Assembly (NCBI GenBank): GCA_035628135.1
Contig: DASPKM010000009.1
Coordinates: forward strand, 310,001 to 374,000
Length of the DNA: 64,000 nt
From: DASPKM01 sp035628135
Lineage (GTDB): Bacteria; Bacteroidota; Bacteroidia; Chitinophagales; Chitinophagaceae
Reading direction: 5' to 3'
Shown here: positions 17,586-25,061 of the stretch, piece after piece
How positions within the stretch are numbered: position 1 is the stretch's first letter
How the letters are laid out: each line of letters begins with the position of its first letter
Translations under genes and position numbers: made by a program
The notes under the pieces: model-generated
Database searches by the model: none
Told to the model about the DNA's origin: nothing
What the model saw: only the letters and a program-made list of their open reading frames with translations

Positions 17586-18668
17586 TCACCTTTTCTTAGG
17601 AACTATTTGGTCAAAACGTTTTAGCCCAGCCGCAAAGTGCTTCCAGACCACGCTTCCCGTATACCATCCCTCCAGTTGGCCGCGCTTGCTGGCAGGGAAA
17701 ACGCTCTTGCGCCTTCGCCCGGGCATCCATTGCAAAAAAGCGAAGTGGGCCTTAAAAATGGCGACAAAATACACGGCCTGCCCTTCGAACAGGGATTTAA
17801 AGGCCGAAATAAAATCGAGCAAAAACCGGAAAGGTATCTTCCACAAGGCCTGCGACAAAGGAAGGTTTTTGGCCAGCATGATGAGGTTGTTCCTGAAGTT
17901 TAAAAACACTTTTCGCTGGTTCCCCTTGGGTAGCGTGCCCCCTCCTACGTGGTACACTACTGAGAGTGGGCACGCATATATTTTATATCCCGCCAACTGC
18001 ACGCGCCAGCAAAAATCGATCTCCTCCTGGTGCGCAAAGAAATATTCGTCGAGGCCATTTAATTGATGGTATACCTGGGCGCGCACGAACATGGCCGCTC
18101 CGCTGGCCCAAAAAACCGGTTCGATGGAATCGTATTGTCCCCTGTCCTCTTCGCAAAAGTCGAATATCCTTCCCCTGGCAAAGGGATAGCCGAGGTGGTC
18201 GAGCCATCCTCCTGCCGCGCCGGCATATTCGAACAGTTGTTTGTTATCGTACATCAGGATCTTGGGCTGGCAAACGGCAACTGAGCGGTCGTGCTCCATG
18301 AGGGTGATCACGGGCTCGATCCAGTTCGGTTGTACTTCAACGTCGGAGTTTAGCAGCACGTAATAGTCTGCCTTTATCTGCTTCAATGCTTCGTTGTATC
18401 CTTTTGCAAAACCATAATTCTGCGGCAGCGGTATTAATCCTACCTCCGGGTAGTGCCTGGAAATAAAGGCAAGGGAGTCATCTGCAGAAGCATTGTCGGC
18501 CACTATGATCTTTTTATTTGGATAGGAAGACGCGATGACTGAGGGAAGGAATTTCTCCAGGTAAGCCCGGCCATTCCAGTTTAGTATGACAATAGCAACG
18601 TTAGGATTCAACTTGCAGGGATTAGGAACAATTTCCAAAAATAAGCGATGCGTTGGAATCCAATTCAT
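17586..18668 (-). CDS. Glycosyltransferase family 2
   Basis: Up to 360 residues with a GT-A fold: VAIVILNWNGRAYLEKFL, then VADNASADDS, and NSDVEVQPNW carrying the DxD-like NSD; FFAHQEEIDFCWR is the acceptor-side ED motif. Such enzymes transfer sugars from NDP donors, often in O-antigen or exopolysaccharide synthesis. The ATG at 18668 would leave 11 bp to the divergent kinase start at 18680. The fold begins only at about residue 21, so a TTG at 18611 (giving LNPNVAIVI) is a plausible alternative start. The C-terminal 90 residues form a hydrophobic/basic tail. The substrate is unknown. Confidence 0.9.
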   Translation of the reverse strand: MNWIPTHRLFLEIVPNPCKLNPNVAIVILNWNGRAYLEKFLPSVIASSYPNKKIIVADNASADDSLAFISRHYPEVGLIPLPQNYGFAKGYNEALKQIKADYYVLLNSDVEVQPNWIEPVITLMEHDRSVAVCQPKILMYDNKQLFEYAGAAGGWLDHLGYPFARGRIFDFCEEDRGQYDSIEPVFWASGAAMFVRAQVYHQLNGLDEYFFAHQEEIDFCWRVQLAGYKIYACPLSVVYHVGGGTLPKGNQRKVFLNFRNNLIMLAKNLPLSQALWKIPFRFLLDFISAFKSLFEGQAVYFVAIFKAHFAFLQWMPGRRRKSVFPASKRGQLEGWYTGSVVWKHFAAGLKRFDQIVPKKR

Positions 18669-18679
18669 AAATTCGGCCG

Positions 18680-19828
18680 ATGATTCACCCCTGGTTCAAT
18701 TGGAGAACGGGCCTGGCAGTGATAGCCATTGCCATTGTGACCGCCACCATTTTTTATTCTCAATTCCTGGCCAGGAAGATAGCGGCCGAGGAGCGCGACA
18801 AAGTAGAATTGTGGGTAGAGGCCAGCAAGGCGGCGCTCACCCTTACGGACCTTACCCTTCCCAACCTCATTCGCAACGAGCAACGTTCCATTCCCATTAT
18901 CGAGACCAATGAGCGCGACAGCATCATCAGCTTCATCAACCTCGATTCAGCCAGCGCTGCCAACGATCCGGACTACCTGCCGAATAAGCTCCGCAAATTC
19001 AAAAAGGAGAACGATCCATTTGTGATCGTACTCAGTGAAAAGCCATACGCGGCCAACAAATACTATTATGGACATACAGCGCTGCTGGACCAGGTACGCT
19101 ATTACCCGCTGGTGCAGCTGCTGATAGTAAGTTTATTTATTATCATTACCATAACAGCCTTGACTACCCGCTTCCGGTCCACCCAAAACCAGTTATGGGC
19201 GGGCATGGCCAAGGAAACCGCGCACCAGCTTGGAACGCCGATAACATCGTTGCAGGGATGGGTAGAGATGCAGAAAGAAAACAATCCCTCCGATGCCATT
19301 GTAATAGAAATGGAAAAAGACGTGAACCGCTTAAAGCTCGTATCGGAGCGCTTCAGTAAGATCGGCAGCGCCCCCAACCTGGAAGAAAGGAATATCATAG
19401 AGCAGGTGCTGTCCATGGTGGATTATATCAAGAAACGTGCGAGCGGAAAAGTGCAATTTAACGTAGACACGCATGGGGAGTCGGCTATACCTGTTCGCAT
19501 TTCTCCTGCCCTGTTCGATTGGGTGATCGAGAATTTGTTGAAGAATGCCCTGGATGCCATGGAAGGCAAGGGCAAGATCAGCATCGATATCCGCGCGCAG
19601 GCCGATAATATACAAATTGATGTGACTGATACCGGCAAGGGTATTGCACGCCAGCATGTAGGCAAGGTGTTTAAACCGGGGTTTACCACCAAAAAGCGCG
19701 GCTGGGGATTGGGATTAAGCTTATCCAAGCGTATTATAGAGCAGTTTCATAAAGGACAATTATATGTAAAGAGTTCGGAGCTGGGTAAGGGCACTACGTT
19801 CAGGATCGTGCTTCCGAAGCAGGTGTAA
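18680..19828 (+). CDS. Sensor histidine kinase
   Basis: 382 residues. Membrane helix 1 (about 11-30), an extracytoplasmic domain of about 120 residues, helix 2 (about 140-160), then a dimerisation domain with His182 in ETAHQLGTPI and an HATPase domain with N box ENLLKNALDA, DTGKGI and GWGLGLSLS. It ends at the ATPase with no receiver, and no response regulator gene is adjacent. The start is supported by the immediate signal anchor. Its start region almost abuts the divergent glycosyltransferase gene. Confidence 0.92.
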   Translation: MIHPWFNWRTGLAVIAIAIVTATIFYSQFLARKIAAEERDKVELWVEASKAALTLTDLTLPNLIRNEQRSIPIIETNERDSIISFINLDSASAANDPDYLPNKLRKFKKENDPFVIVLSEKPYAANKYYYGHTALLDQVRYYPLVQLLIVSLFIIITITALTTRFRSTQNQLWAGMAKETAHQLGTPITSLQGWVEMQKENNPSDAIVIEMEKDVNRLKLVSERFSKIGSAPNLEERNIIEQVLSMVDYIKKRASGKVQFNVDTHGESAIPVRISPALFDWVIENLLKNALDAMEGKGKISIDIRAQADNIQIDVTDTGKGIARQHVGKVFKPGFTTKKRGWGLGLSLSKRIIEQFHKGQLYVKSSELGKGTTFRIVLPKQV

Positions 19829-19851
19829 GTGGACAAACTGCCAAAATGTAC

Positions 19852-19905
19852 GTTCGCCTTAGGTTCGTCTTAGGTTCGTCTTAGGTTCGTCTTAGATTCG
19901 CTCAG
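19852..19905 (+). repeat. 11-bp tandem repeat
   Basis: GTTCGTCTTAG occurs three times exactly (19863, 19874, 19885), with a variant copy before (GTTCGCCTTAG, 19852) and a decayed copy after. It lies just downstream of the kinase gene, between it and the tRNA-Leu promoter region. Confidence 0.8.
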
Positions 19906-19981
19906 GCTTCGATTAAGTTTTTGGCTGATTTTTGACAGGTTGGCAATATAGGATCCAGCTATTTTATTGGTGGAAATCTAC

Positions 19982-19989
19982 TATTTTTG
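19982..19989 (+). promoter_or_regulatory. Candidate -7 element of the tRNA-Leu locus
   Basis: TATTTTTG matches TAnnTTTG and lies 12 bp before the tRNA-like 5' half at 20002. It probably was the native tRNA-Leu promoter and may now drive the tRNA half, the GIY-YIG gene and the tRNA as one transcript. The -33 element is not convincing. Confidence 0.4.
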
Positions 19990-20001
19990 CACTCCTTCAA
20001 A

Positions 20002-20055
20002 GCCCGGGTGGCGAACCTGCTGCCGGCAGGCGGGATTGGTAGACAACCACTTTGA
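20002..20055 (+). pseudogene. tRNA-Leu 5'-half copy with 19-bp insertion
   Basis: GCCCGGGTGGCGAA and ATTGGTAGAC-ACCACTTTGA reproduce the first 36 nt of tRNA-Leu(GAG) at 20298 with one base lost. They are split after position 14 by 19 bp (CCTGCTGCCGGCAGGCGGG). There is no 3' half, so it cannot form a tRNA. It precedes the GIY-YIG start by 2 bp. Confidence 0.85.
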
Positions 20056-20057
20056 CT

Positions 20058-20333
20058 ATGCATTATGTATATGCCGTAAAAAGTACAGCGAGGGAATACA
20101 TTTATGTTGGAATGACAACAAATGTACCCCAAAGGTTATCGCAAAATAATGCCGGACAAAACAGGTCGACCAAGGCATATAGACCATTTGAACTTTTATA
20201 TCAGGAAAAGTTAGAGACCCGTTCGGAGGCCAGAAATAAAGAAGTTTTTTTAAAGAGCGGTATAGGCAAAGAATATTTGCGTTCTTTGCCATCTCATGCC
20301 CGGGTGGCGAAATTGGTAGACGCACCACTTTGA
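20058..20333 (+). CDS. GIY-YIG nuclease-domain protein ending inside tRNA-Leu
   Basis: 91 residues from the ATG at 20058. This is a single-domain GIY-YIG protein: HYVYAVKST supplies the first motif, EYIYVGMT the second, followed by NVPQRLSQNNAGQNRSTKAY, the family Arg/Tyr region and a late Glu (about residue 62). Such proteins are UvrC-like or Slx1-like single-strand or homing-type endonucleases. The last 12 residues (ARVAKLVDAPL) and the stop are encoded by the 5' half of tRNA-Leu(GAG), so the gene and the tRNA overlap by 36 bp. With the tRNA half upstream, the unit looks like a small cassette inserted into a tRNA gene. Substrate and mobility are inference. Confidence 0.85.
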   Translation: MHYVYAVKSTAREYIYVGMTTNVPQRLSQNNAGQNRSTKAYRPFELLYQEKLETRSEARNKEVFLKSGIGKEYLRSLPSHARVAKLVDAPL

Positions 20334-20381
20334 GGTGGTGGCGCTGGCAACGGCGTGCTGGTTCGAATCCAGTCTCGGGCA
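20298..20381 (+). tRNA. tRNA-Leu(GAG)
   Basis: 84 nt class II tRNA. Acceptor GCCCGGG/CTCGGGC, D arm with AAATTGGTAGACGC, anticodon arm CCACT-TTGAGGT-GGTGG with anticodon GAG, variable arm, T arm CTGGTTCGAATCCAG. Its 3' end is the attachment site of the island that follows. Confidence 0.93.
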
Positions 20382-20382
20382 C
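20364..20382 (+). repeat. att core at tRNA-Leu 3' end (left boundary of island)
   Basis: The 19-bp CGAATCCAGTCTCGGGCAC, the end of the tRNA plus one base, is repeated exactly at 30998-31016 and 32068-32086 and in decayed form near 35.88 and 40.87 kb. A recombinase remnant follows 400 bp downstream. This is the standard arrangement of a tRNA-integrated element. Confidence 0.85.
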
Positions 20383-20389
20383 GGTTAGA

Positions 20390-20421
20390 AGCCTTGAAAG
20401 TGTGTCTTTCAGGGCTTTTTT
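20390..20421 (+). terminator. Intrinsic terminator after tRNA-Leu(GAG)
   Basis: An 11-bp stem, AGCCTTGAAAG/CTTTCAGGGCT (one G-T pair), with loop TGTGT and a T tract. A degenerate copy of this whole segment lies at 35902-35957. Confidence 0.8.
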
Positions 20422-20783
20422 ATTCTGATGTGTGTCGTTTTACAACGCTTCGTTTCGCTTTTTGCCGTTATTCATTGACACACAAATGACACACACTTTT
20501 TTGATGAAAAAGTCCGCTGGGAATGGCATTCAGGCTGGCAAAGACAGATTAACCAATCAACAAAAAGTTGCTTCCGACTCTCACTTTTGGCAGATTCAGT
20601 ATTCATTGTATGGCAAGTTTGCATACGGCATTCCTGATGCTTTGAATTTGTTTTCTTCCGCTTTTTCGCGGATATACTCCCTATTTGCTACCTGCATTTT
20701 TATCGATTACGAAATTTGGCAGCGCTCCGGTTTCCGGCGTATGGATTGCACAACTATTCGCTCCCCCCTAAAACTGTTACCCA
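20422..20783. other. Island left-end noncoding region
   Basis: 362 bp between the terminator and the recombinase remnant. It holds TGACACACAAATGACACACAC (20477-20497), direct repeats resembling the TTTGACAC motifs in the three right-end copies; these are possible recombinase arm-binding sites. An open frame across it (20432-20818) has no protein-like features. Confidence 0.4.
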
Positions 20784-21881
20784 ATGAACATGATCGAACG
20801 GCTCAACAGGAAAGGTGACAAAAAGTTTTTCTACTACGATTACGGCCGCGGCGCAGGGCAACGCCCCTCCTCTGGCATCTTTGTCTACACTAAACCTGCA
20901 AATCAAATACAGCGCAACCACAAACAAGGAGGCATTATTATTGTTGGAGGTAAAGAAGAGTGACAAATCATCGAACAGCAGGCGATCGGTAGTGTATACA
21001 TCCCGCAGCATAAGTTCAAGGCCAACTCCCTCGAATACTATGAGGAGTACGTCAGACTCAACGTGCGGAAAGGAAATCGGCACCTCAAGAACAGCCTGAA
21101 GCAGTTCAAGCTATTTATTCATAAAGATTTTATCTTGCCGGTAGACATAACCGAGAACTTCTGCAAGCGTTTCCGACAGTTTTTGTTAAATAAATATACC
21201 AGCGAAACGCCCGGCAACTACTACGCAAGATTCAAGTGGGTGGTCAACGCCGCCGAGAGCGACGGATATTTTCAGAAGAATCCCACTGCAAAGGTAGGTC
21301 CAAGTCCAACCCGTCAGCGAAGCTGAAAGAAAACCTCGAAGCGGAGGAGTACCTGGCACTCCTGAACACGCCATGCCTCAATGAGGCGGTGAAATCAGCA
21401 TTTGTATTCTCCTGCTACACAGGCTTGCGATGGGTAGATGTGAAGAAAATGGAATGGAAAGATATCCGTGACGGCGTGCTAACGACGCGGATTATCCAAG
21501 CGAAAACTGGGCAACCAGTGACATTGATACTACACCCTATTGCAGAGGCGATGCTCGATAAACAGAGGAGAAAACTAAGGATGTGAACCCGAAACAAAAA
21601 ATCTTTCTGGCGCTGAGCGCAGATGGAGCGAACAAGGTGCTCGCACAGTGGGTAAAAGCGGCAGGATAGAGAAGCACATCACTTGGTCTTGCGCGCGGTT
21701 GAGCTTCAGCATTCTGTTACAGGATAAAAATGTAGATGACGCGACAGTCGCGTACCTATTAGGTCACACCCCTACTCAGCAAATACGAAAGACCTATAAG
21801 CGGCACCGTCCGAAAAACCAAACGGCTTCCATCAGTCACCTCCCAACCCCTGACCAGCTGCCCGCTTACTTCAACGTTTAA
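20784..21881 (+). pseudogene. Tyrosine recombinase (phage-type integrase), frameshifted
   Basis: The combined translation of several frames gives a Bacteroidota-type tyrosine recombinase. It has a short N-terminal domain (KKFFYYDYGRGAGQRPS), a SAM-like core-binding region (RHLKNSLKQFKLF, RFRQFLLNKY, NYYARFKWVVNAA) and a catalytic domain. CYTGLRWVDVKKMEW holds Arg-1, WSCARLSF is the box II position where HxxR has lost its His, LLGH is followed by TYKRHR with the nucleophile Tyr. Frame changes fall near 20930, 21290, 21580 and 21655, so no functional protein is made. It is adjacent to the tRNA-Leu att site and was presumably responsible for the first insertion. Confidence 0.85.
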
Positions 21882-22084
21882 TAACATCATTTGCAGCATC
21901 ATCGCTCGGGACGAGTCCGGCCATCATCCGGTCGAGGTCTTCCTGGCGATAGTAGCCAGAGCTGCTCCTAAAGATTTTATACTCGCTTATCCGTAATACA
22001 ATGAGAACGAAATCATTGGTCAGAGCGTGAACGATCCAGCGCCGTACTCCGGTAAAGGGCGAGGGTAATCTATTTCCCTTAAAA
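21871..22084 (-). pseudogene. C-terminal remnant of an unknown protein
   Basis: An open frame without ATG reads protein-like for about 70 codons (RRWIVHALTNDFVLIVLR, then RSSSGYYRQEDLDRMMAGL) and stops at 21871, inside the end of the recombinase remnant on the other strand. It starts within or just after the lipoprotein gene stop. No family was recognised. It could be a decayed gene end. Confidence 0.35.
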
Positions 22085-22444
22085 CTACTTGATCATGTAA
22101 TATTCGATCACCTCGCCATTCTCTAAGTTAATGAGATGCTGAAAACTATTTCCAGTATTTACAACAAGTAAATTTCTAGAGGTGTCCAGTTCCATAGACC
22201 AATACGAATCTCGAGCGGACTTCGGAGGCTCGGCTTGCCAAATAACATTTCCAGCGGAGTCCACTGCAATGATATTTGCGATTCCTTTATCAGGAATACT
22301 ATATGGATCGACTTTAAGTAGCCGAATTTCGATATCCTTATATTGAATGGATTGCTTTATCTCCTGTTTTTTGTCCACACTGCAATTATAGACAAAAAGA
22401 CATAGAGTTAACAAAATAAACAAGGTCATTACTTTCGTCACCAT
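22085..22444 (-). CDS. Lipoprotein, paralog family copy 1 (putative immunity protein)
   Basis: 119 residues from the ATG at 22444, chosen because a lipoprotein signal follows (LFILLTLCLFVYNCSVDKK, Cys near 19). The mature domain shares YKDIEIRL, IANI, VIWQAE, W-x-M-x-LD and INL-NG with the genes at 23861-24220 and 28690-29047. The ATG overlaps the stop of the upstream ORF by 7 bp (ATGGTGA), as in copy 3, where the overlap is also 7 bp. The family was not recognised. Its context, each time after a toxin-like tail, suggests an envelope-anchored immunity protein; this is inference. Confidence 0.7.
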   Translation of the reverse strand: MVTKVMTLFILLTLCLFVYNCSVDKKQEIKQSIQYKDIEIRLLKVDPYSIPDKGIANIIAVDSAGNVIWQAEPPKSARDSYWSMELDTSRNLLVVNTGNSFQHLINLENGEVIEYYMIK

Positions 22445-22947
22445 AGCGAAACTACTAATTCCGAGTAAGTTAATTTTCCAGATTGCAATGTCGCGGGAAT
22501 GTATATTTGAGTTCCTGTGCCACCTTCTACCGATCCGATGTCCTCCGGATGAGACAGTCCAATAATTGCTATCCACGAGTCTCTATTTAGAAAAATCGTA
22601 AACAACGACTCATTTCCTTTCGCATAGATCACTCCTTGTTCGGTTATTTGTTGAAAACTAACCGGAGTTTGTCCAAGGGGAGTCTTAATAACATCTTCTG
22701 ATACTGACTTAATAAAAGATGCTGGAAGATCTCGCACAATAACTTCGTCATAAAACGCACATCCGTCGGGATCCAAGTTTTCAATTGCAATCGTTGATAT
22801 TTTATATTTATTCAGAAAGTGTTTTAAACGGGTTAAAAACGGCTCATCAAAAACAAGTATAAACTCTATGAACATGTACGTTAGGTCCTTTCGAATAAAA
22901 ACAAACTCTGGAAACACTTTACCGTTGTATAATGCCACTTTTTTCAT
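22438..22947 (-). CDS. Unknown protein; probable fusion of immunity gene and toxin tail
   Basis: 169 residues. The first about 135 (MKKVALYNGKVFPEFVFIRK to WIAIIGL) read as a soluble domain with no recognised family. The last about 30 (IGSVEGGTGTQIY to TYSELVVSLW) match the end of the toxin-like remnant at 29041 (IGAVDGGTGTQIF to TYSELVVSVW). Its ATG overlaps a stop codon upstream by 4 bp (ATGA), and its own stop overlaps the next ATG by 7 bp. The simplest reading is a deletion that joined an immunity gene to the tail of the following toxin. Whether the chimera is made or stable is unknown. Confidence 0.6.
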   Translation of the reverse strand: MKKVALYNGKVFPEFVFIRKDLTYMFIEFILVFDEPFLTRLKHFLNKYKISTIAIENLDPDGCAFYDEVIVRDLPASFIKSVSEDVIKTPLGQTPVSFQQITEQGVIYAKGNESLFTIFLNRDSWIAIIGLSHPEDIGSVEGGTGTQIYIPATLQSGKLTYSELVVSLW

Positions 22948-23757
22948 AATATGCTCACTCCGTAGTTCTGTATTTTTGAATTAACTTCCAAAGCTGGCGC
23001 AAGTATGCACCGCAGGCCCGTGCGCTGGCGTACTTGCGCCCAATCTTAGTTAAAGAACCTATATATACAAAAGCCTAACGTCAATCAAAATCCTTATACC
23101 ACAATGACTCCTTGCATTACTATACATCCGATCTTCTCGTCTATCAACAAATCTCAATGACAAAATGGTATGAAGAGGATCCATTATTGTTACAAGTGAT
23201 GGGCACAAGTACCCATCCGCACATTGTCGTCCCTGCATACTTGCGCCAGTTTGTGAACATCTTTTAAAACTTCCGTTACGCTGGTAAGCCATTATTCTTT
23301 CATCCTGCTCTTTGCTTTCATCAATGTAAATCAGAAAACTCCTGTTGGCAATGTACTTCTTGGCAGGCTAACTTCCGGCCCAATTATTATTCCTGCACTT
23401 TTAATCGCTGAACAAGCAACTGTCGTAAATTGGTCACCAACCAGACTGTATGTTCCAGGATTTGTTACCCTTCCCTCTAATTTGAACCAATCTGTGAAGC
23501 TTGGCTTGAAGTCACCTCGATGGTAAATTCAGAAACACCATCTTTGGAATAACGCTCGTCAAAAGATTTCCTTGATTCAACTTTCATAACCCCTGTGCTT
23601 CCCATCAATTCGCTCATCTCCCAACTATTGCTTCCATTTTCATCACCCGGATAATACCCATAAACTTTGTCACCTACCTAAACGGCTGTATGCCCTACAT
23701 CCATTGCACTGGCCTCTTTTTTGTCAACTACTAAAACTTGGACATTAGTATATTATG
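22944..23757 (-). pseudogene. Toxin-tip remnant, interrupted by REP element A
   Basis: Joined frames give a protein-like sequence. MDVGHTAV and GDKVYGYYPGDENGSNSW are followed by SELMGSTGVMKVESRKSFDE, GVSEFTIEVTSS, NPGTYSLVGDQFTTVACSA and YIDESKEQDERIMAYQRN. REP element A (22994-23249) then intervenes, and the frame ends in LEVNSKIQNYGVSIL at 22944, overlapping the next ATG by 4 bp. There are at least one stop and two frameshifts. The order His (GHTAV) then TTVA looks like a permuted papain/NlpC-like peptidase with the expected Cys changed to Phe (QFTTVA). That fold call is a guess. It is interpreted as the C-terminal tip of a polymorphic toxin. Confidence 0.5.
22994..23249. repeat. REP/BIME-like element, copy A (long form)
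   Basis: 256 bp ending in perfect 16-bp inverted repeats CTGGCGCAAGTATGCA/TGCATACTTGCGCCAG. Each end forms its own hairpin (GGCGCAAGTA with TACTTGCGCC on the left, GGCACAAGTA with TACTTGCGCC on the right). The AT-rich spacer of about 155 bp is about 90% identical to that in copy B. Confidence 0.85.
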
Positions 23758-23860
23758 CCGACATCTAATTATTGAATTGCTCTTTGAAATAGAAATCTCC
23801 TATTCAATCGTTGTCGACCACCGGTTAGAGAGATCTATTTCCGGACAGTTACGAAATGTG

Positions 23861-24220
23861 TTATTTCACTAAGTAGAAATCAATTAACTTGCCATTATCT
23901 AAGTTAATAATTGCCTGAAAGCTTAAAGTGGTGTTTGCGATCAACACATTTTTGGAAGCATCCAATTTCATATCCCAATACTGATCGAGATTAGATCTAG
24001 GACGCTCGGCTTGCCATACAACAGCCCCCTTAGAATTATATGCGGCAATATTTGCAATACTTGTTCGAGGTATGTCGTCCCGATTCACCCTAGTAAGGCG
24101 AATTTCAATATCACCGTATTGAACAGTTTGACTCGGCTGCTGCTTTTGATCCATGCTACAAGTATAAGCAAAAAGAGAAATAATTAGTACTGCAAGGAGT
24201 TCTCGAGTTCTCTTTACCAT
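23861..24220 (-). CDS. Lipoprotein, paralog family copy 2 (putative immunity protein)
   Basis: 119 residues. Lipoprotein signal (LAVLIISLFAYTCSMDQK, Cys about 21), then the same domain as copies 1 and 3: YGDIEIRLTRV, IANIAAYNSKGAVVWQAE, QYWDMKLDASKNVL, INLDNGKLIDFY. By eye it is a little over half identical to copy 1 over the mature part. It lies 37 bp downstream of the 24258 lipoprotein gene, so no toxin tail directly precedes it here. Putative role as for copy 1. Confidence 0.7.
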   Translation of the reverse strand: MVKRTRELLAVLIISLFAYTCSMDQKQQPSQTVQYGDIEIRLTRVNRDDIPRTSIANIAAYNSKGAVVWQAERPRSNLDQYWDMKLDASKNVLIANTTLSFQAIINLDNGKLIDFYLVK

Positions 24221-24257
24221 AATTACTTGATGGAGGCTACAGCTTGATTTTATCTCT

Positions 24258-25052
24258 TTACTTGATATAATAAAATCGAATTTGATATTTCTTTTTTAAT
24301 GAAGGATAGTCCATAATAGCCGTCTTCTTCCGGTTGTCTTCGTAGTCATAAGACACTTCGTGTACTAAGCTGCTATTTTTAAAATAACGTTCCTGGCTTA
24401 ACCTTCTTCTTGAGTCATATACATATTCCCTCTTAGTACTGTCTCCTGAAACCATATCCACCTTCATGCTCTCTACTTTACTACCCTTGCCGTCATAAAT
24501 ATCGGTATCTATCGATTGAAGGACTTTCGAAGTATCCTGCAACACATAGGTCTTCATCTCATTTAGCCGCTTATTGCTATCATAACTATATTCCTGTATG
24601 TAAACGAGCTTGCCTGAACTGTCTTGAACTCTCGAAGATATTGCCTGGCTATCGGCATTAAGGATATTTATATATTTCAATGAGTATACAGCGGGAGAAC
24701 TACTTTCAAGTATTCGCATTTCTACAATATTTCCGAACTTATCGCGGATGAGCTCCGTCCTCGCACTGCGTGTCAAAGGAATAGTAAACAGATAAACCGA
24801 ATCTTTTCCCGATGAGTCATAGTAAAATGTTTTTATGACCCTTCTTCCATCTTCGGTGCTATCATAAAATGTTTTGCTGTGCAAAACTCCGCCTAAATAC
24901 TTATCTTCCTGAATCGTGTCTCCCTCACCATGTATTTTACCTTTTTCATCCAATGCAAATTGGACTTGGCCAACTATGGAGAATTCCTCCGCTGAATCAT
25001 TACAAGAAAATAAGATAATTAACAAAGCGGCAAATACAACTACTGTTCTCAT
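24258..25052 (-). CDS. Lipoprotein with YD-like repeats
   Basis: 264 residues. Lipoprotein signal MRTVVVFAALLIILFSCND with Cys17. The mature part has repeated tyrosine-rich strands (KTFYYDSSGK, QEYSYDSNKRLNEM, REYVYDSRRRLSQE, HEVSYDYEDNRKK), like the MORN/YD-type lipoproteins of Bacteroidota. A decayed toxin-like tail ends 9 bp upstream, so an immunity role is possible but unproven. Confidence 0.65.
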   Translation of the reverse strand: MRTVVVFAALLIILFSCNDSAEEFSIVGQVQFALDEKGKIHGEGDTIQEDKYLGGVLHSKTFYDSTEDGRRVIKTFYYDSSGKDSVYLFTIPLTRSARTELIRDKFGNIVEMRILESSSPAVYSLKYINILNADSQAISSRVQDSSGKLVYIQEYSYDSNKRLNEMKTYVLQDTSKVLQSIDTDIYDGKGSKVESMKVDMVSGDSTKREYVYDSRRRLSQERYFKNSSLVHEVSYDYEDNRKKTAIMDYPSLKKKYQIRFYYIK

Positions 25053-25061
25053 TTTGCAATT

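Noticed and set aside
20432..20818. 128-codon frame upstream of the recombinase remnant
   Set aside because: It has no protein-like composition, starts in the repeat-rich left end and overlaps the start of the recombinase in another frame.
22994..23249. REP elements as a CRISPR array
   Set aside because: The hairpins are inverted pairs scattered over 20 kb, not regularly spaced direct repeats, and no cas genes are present.
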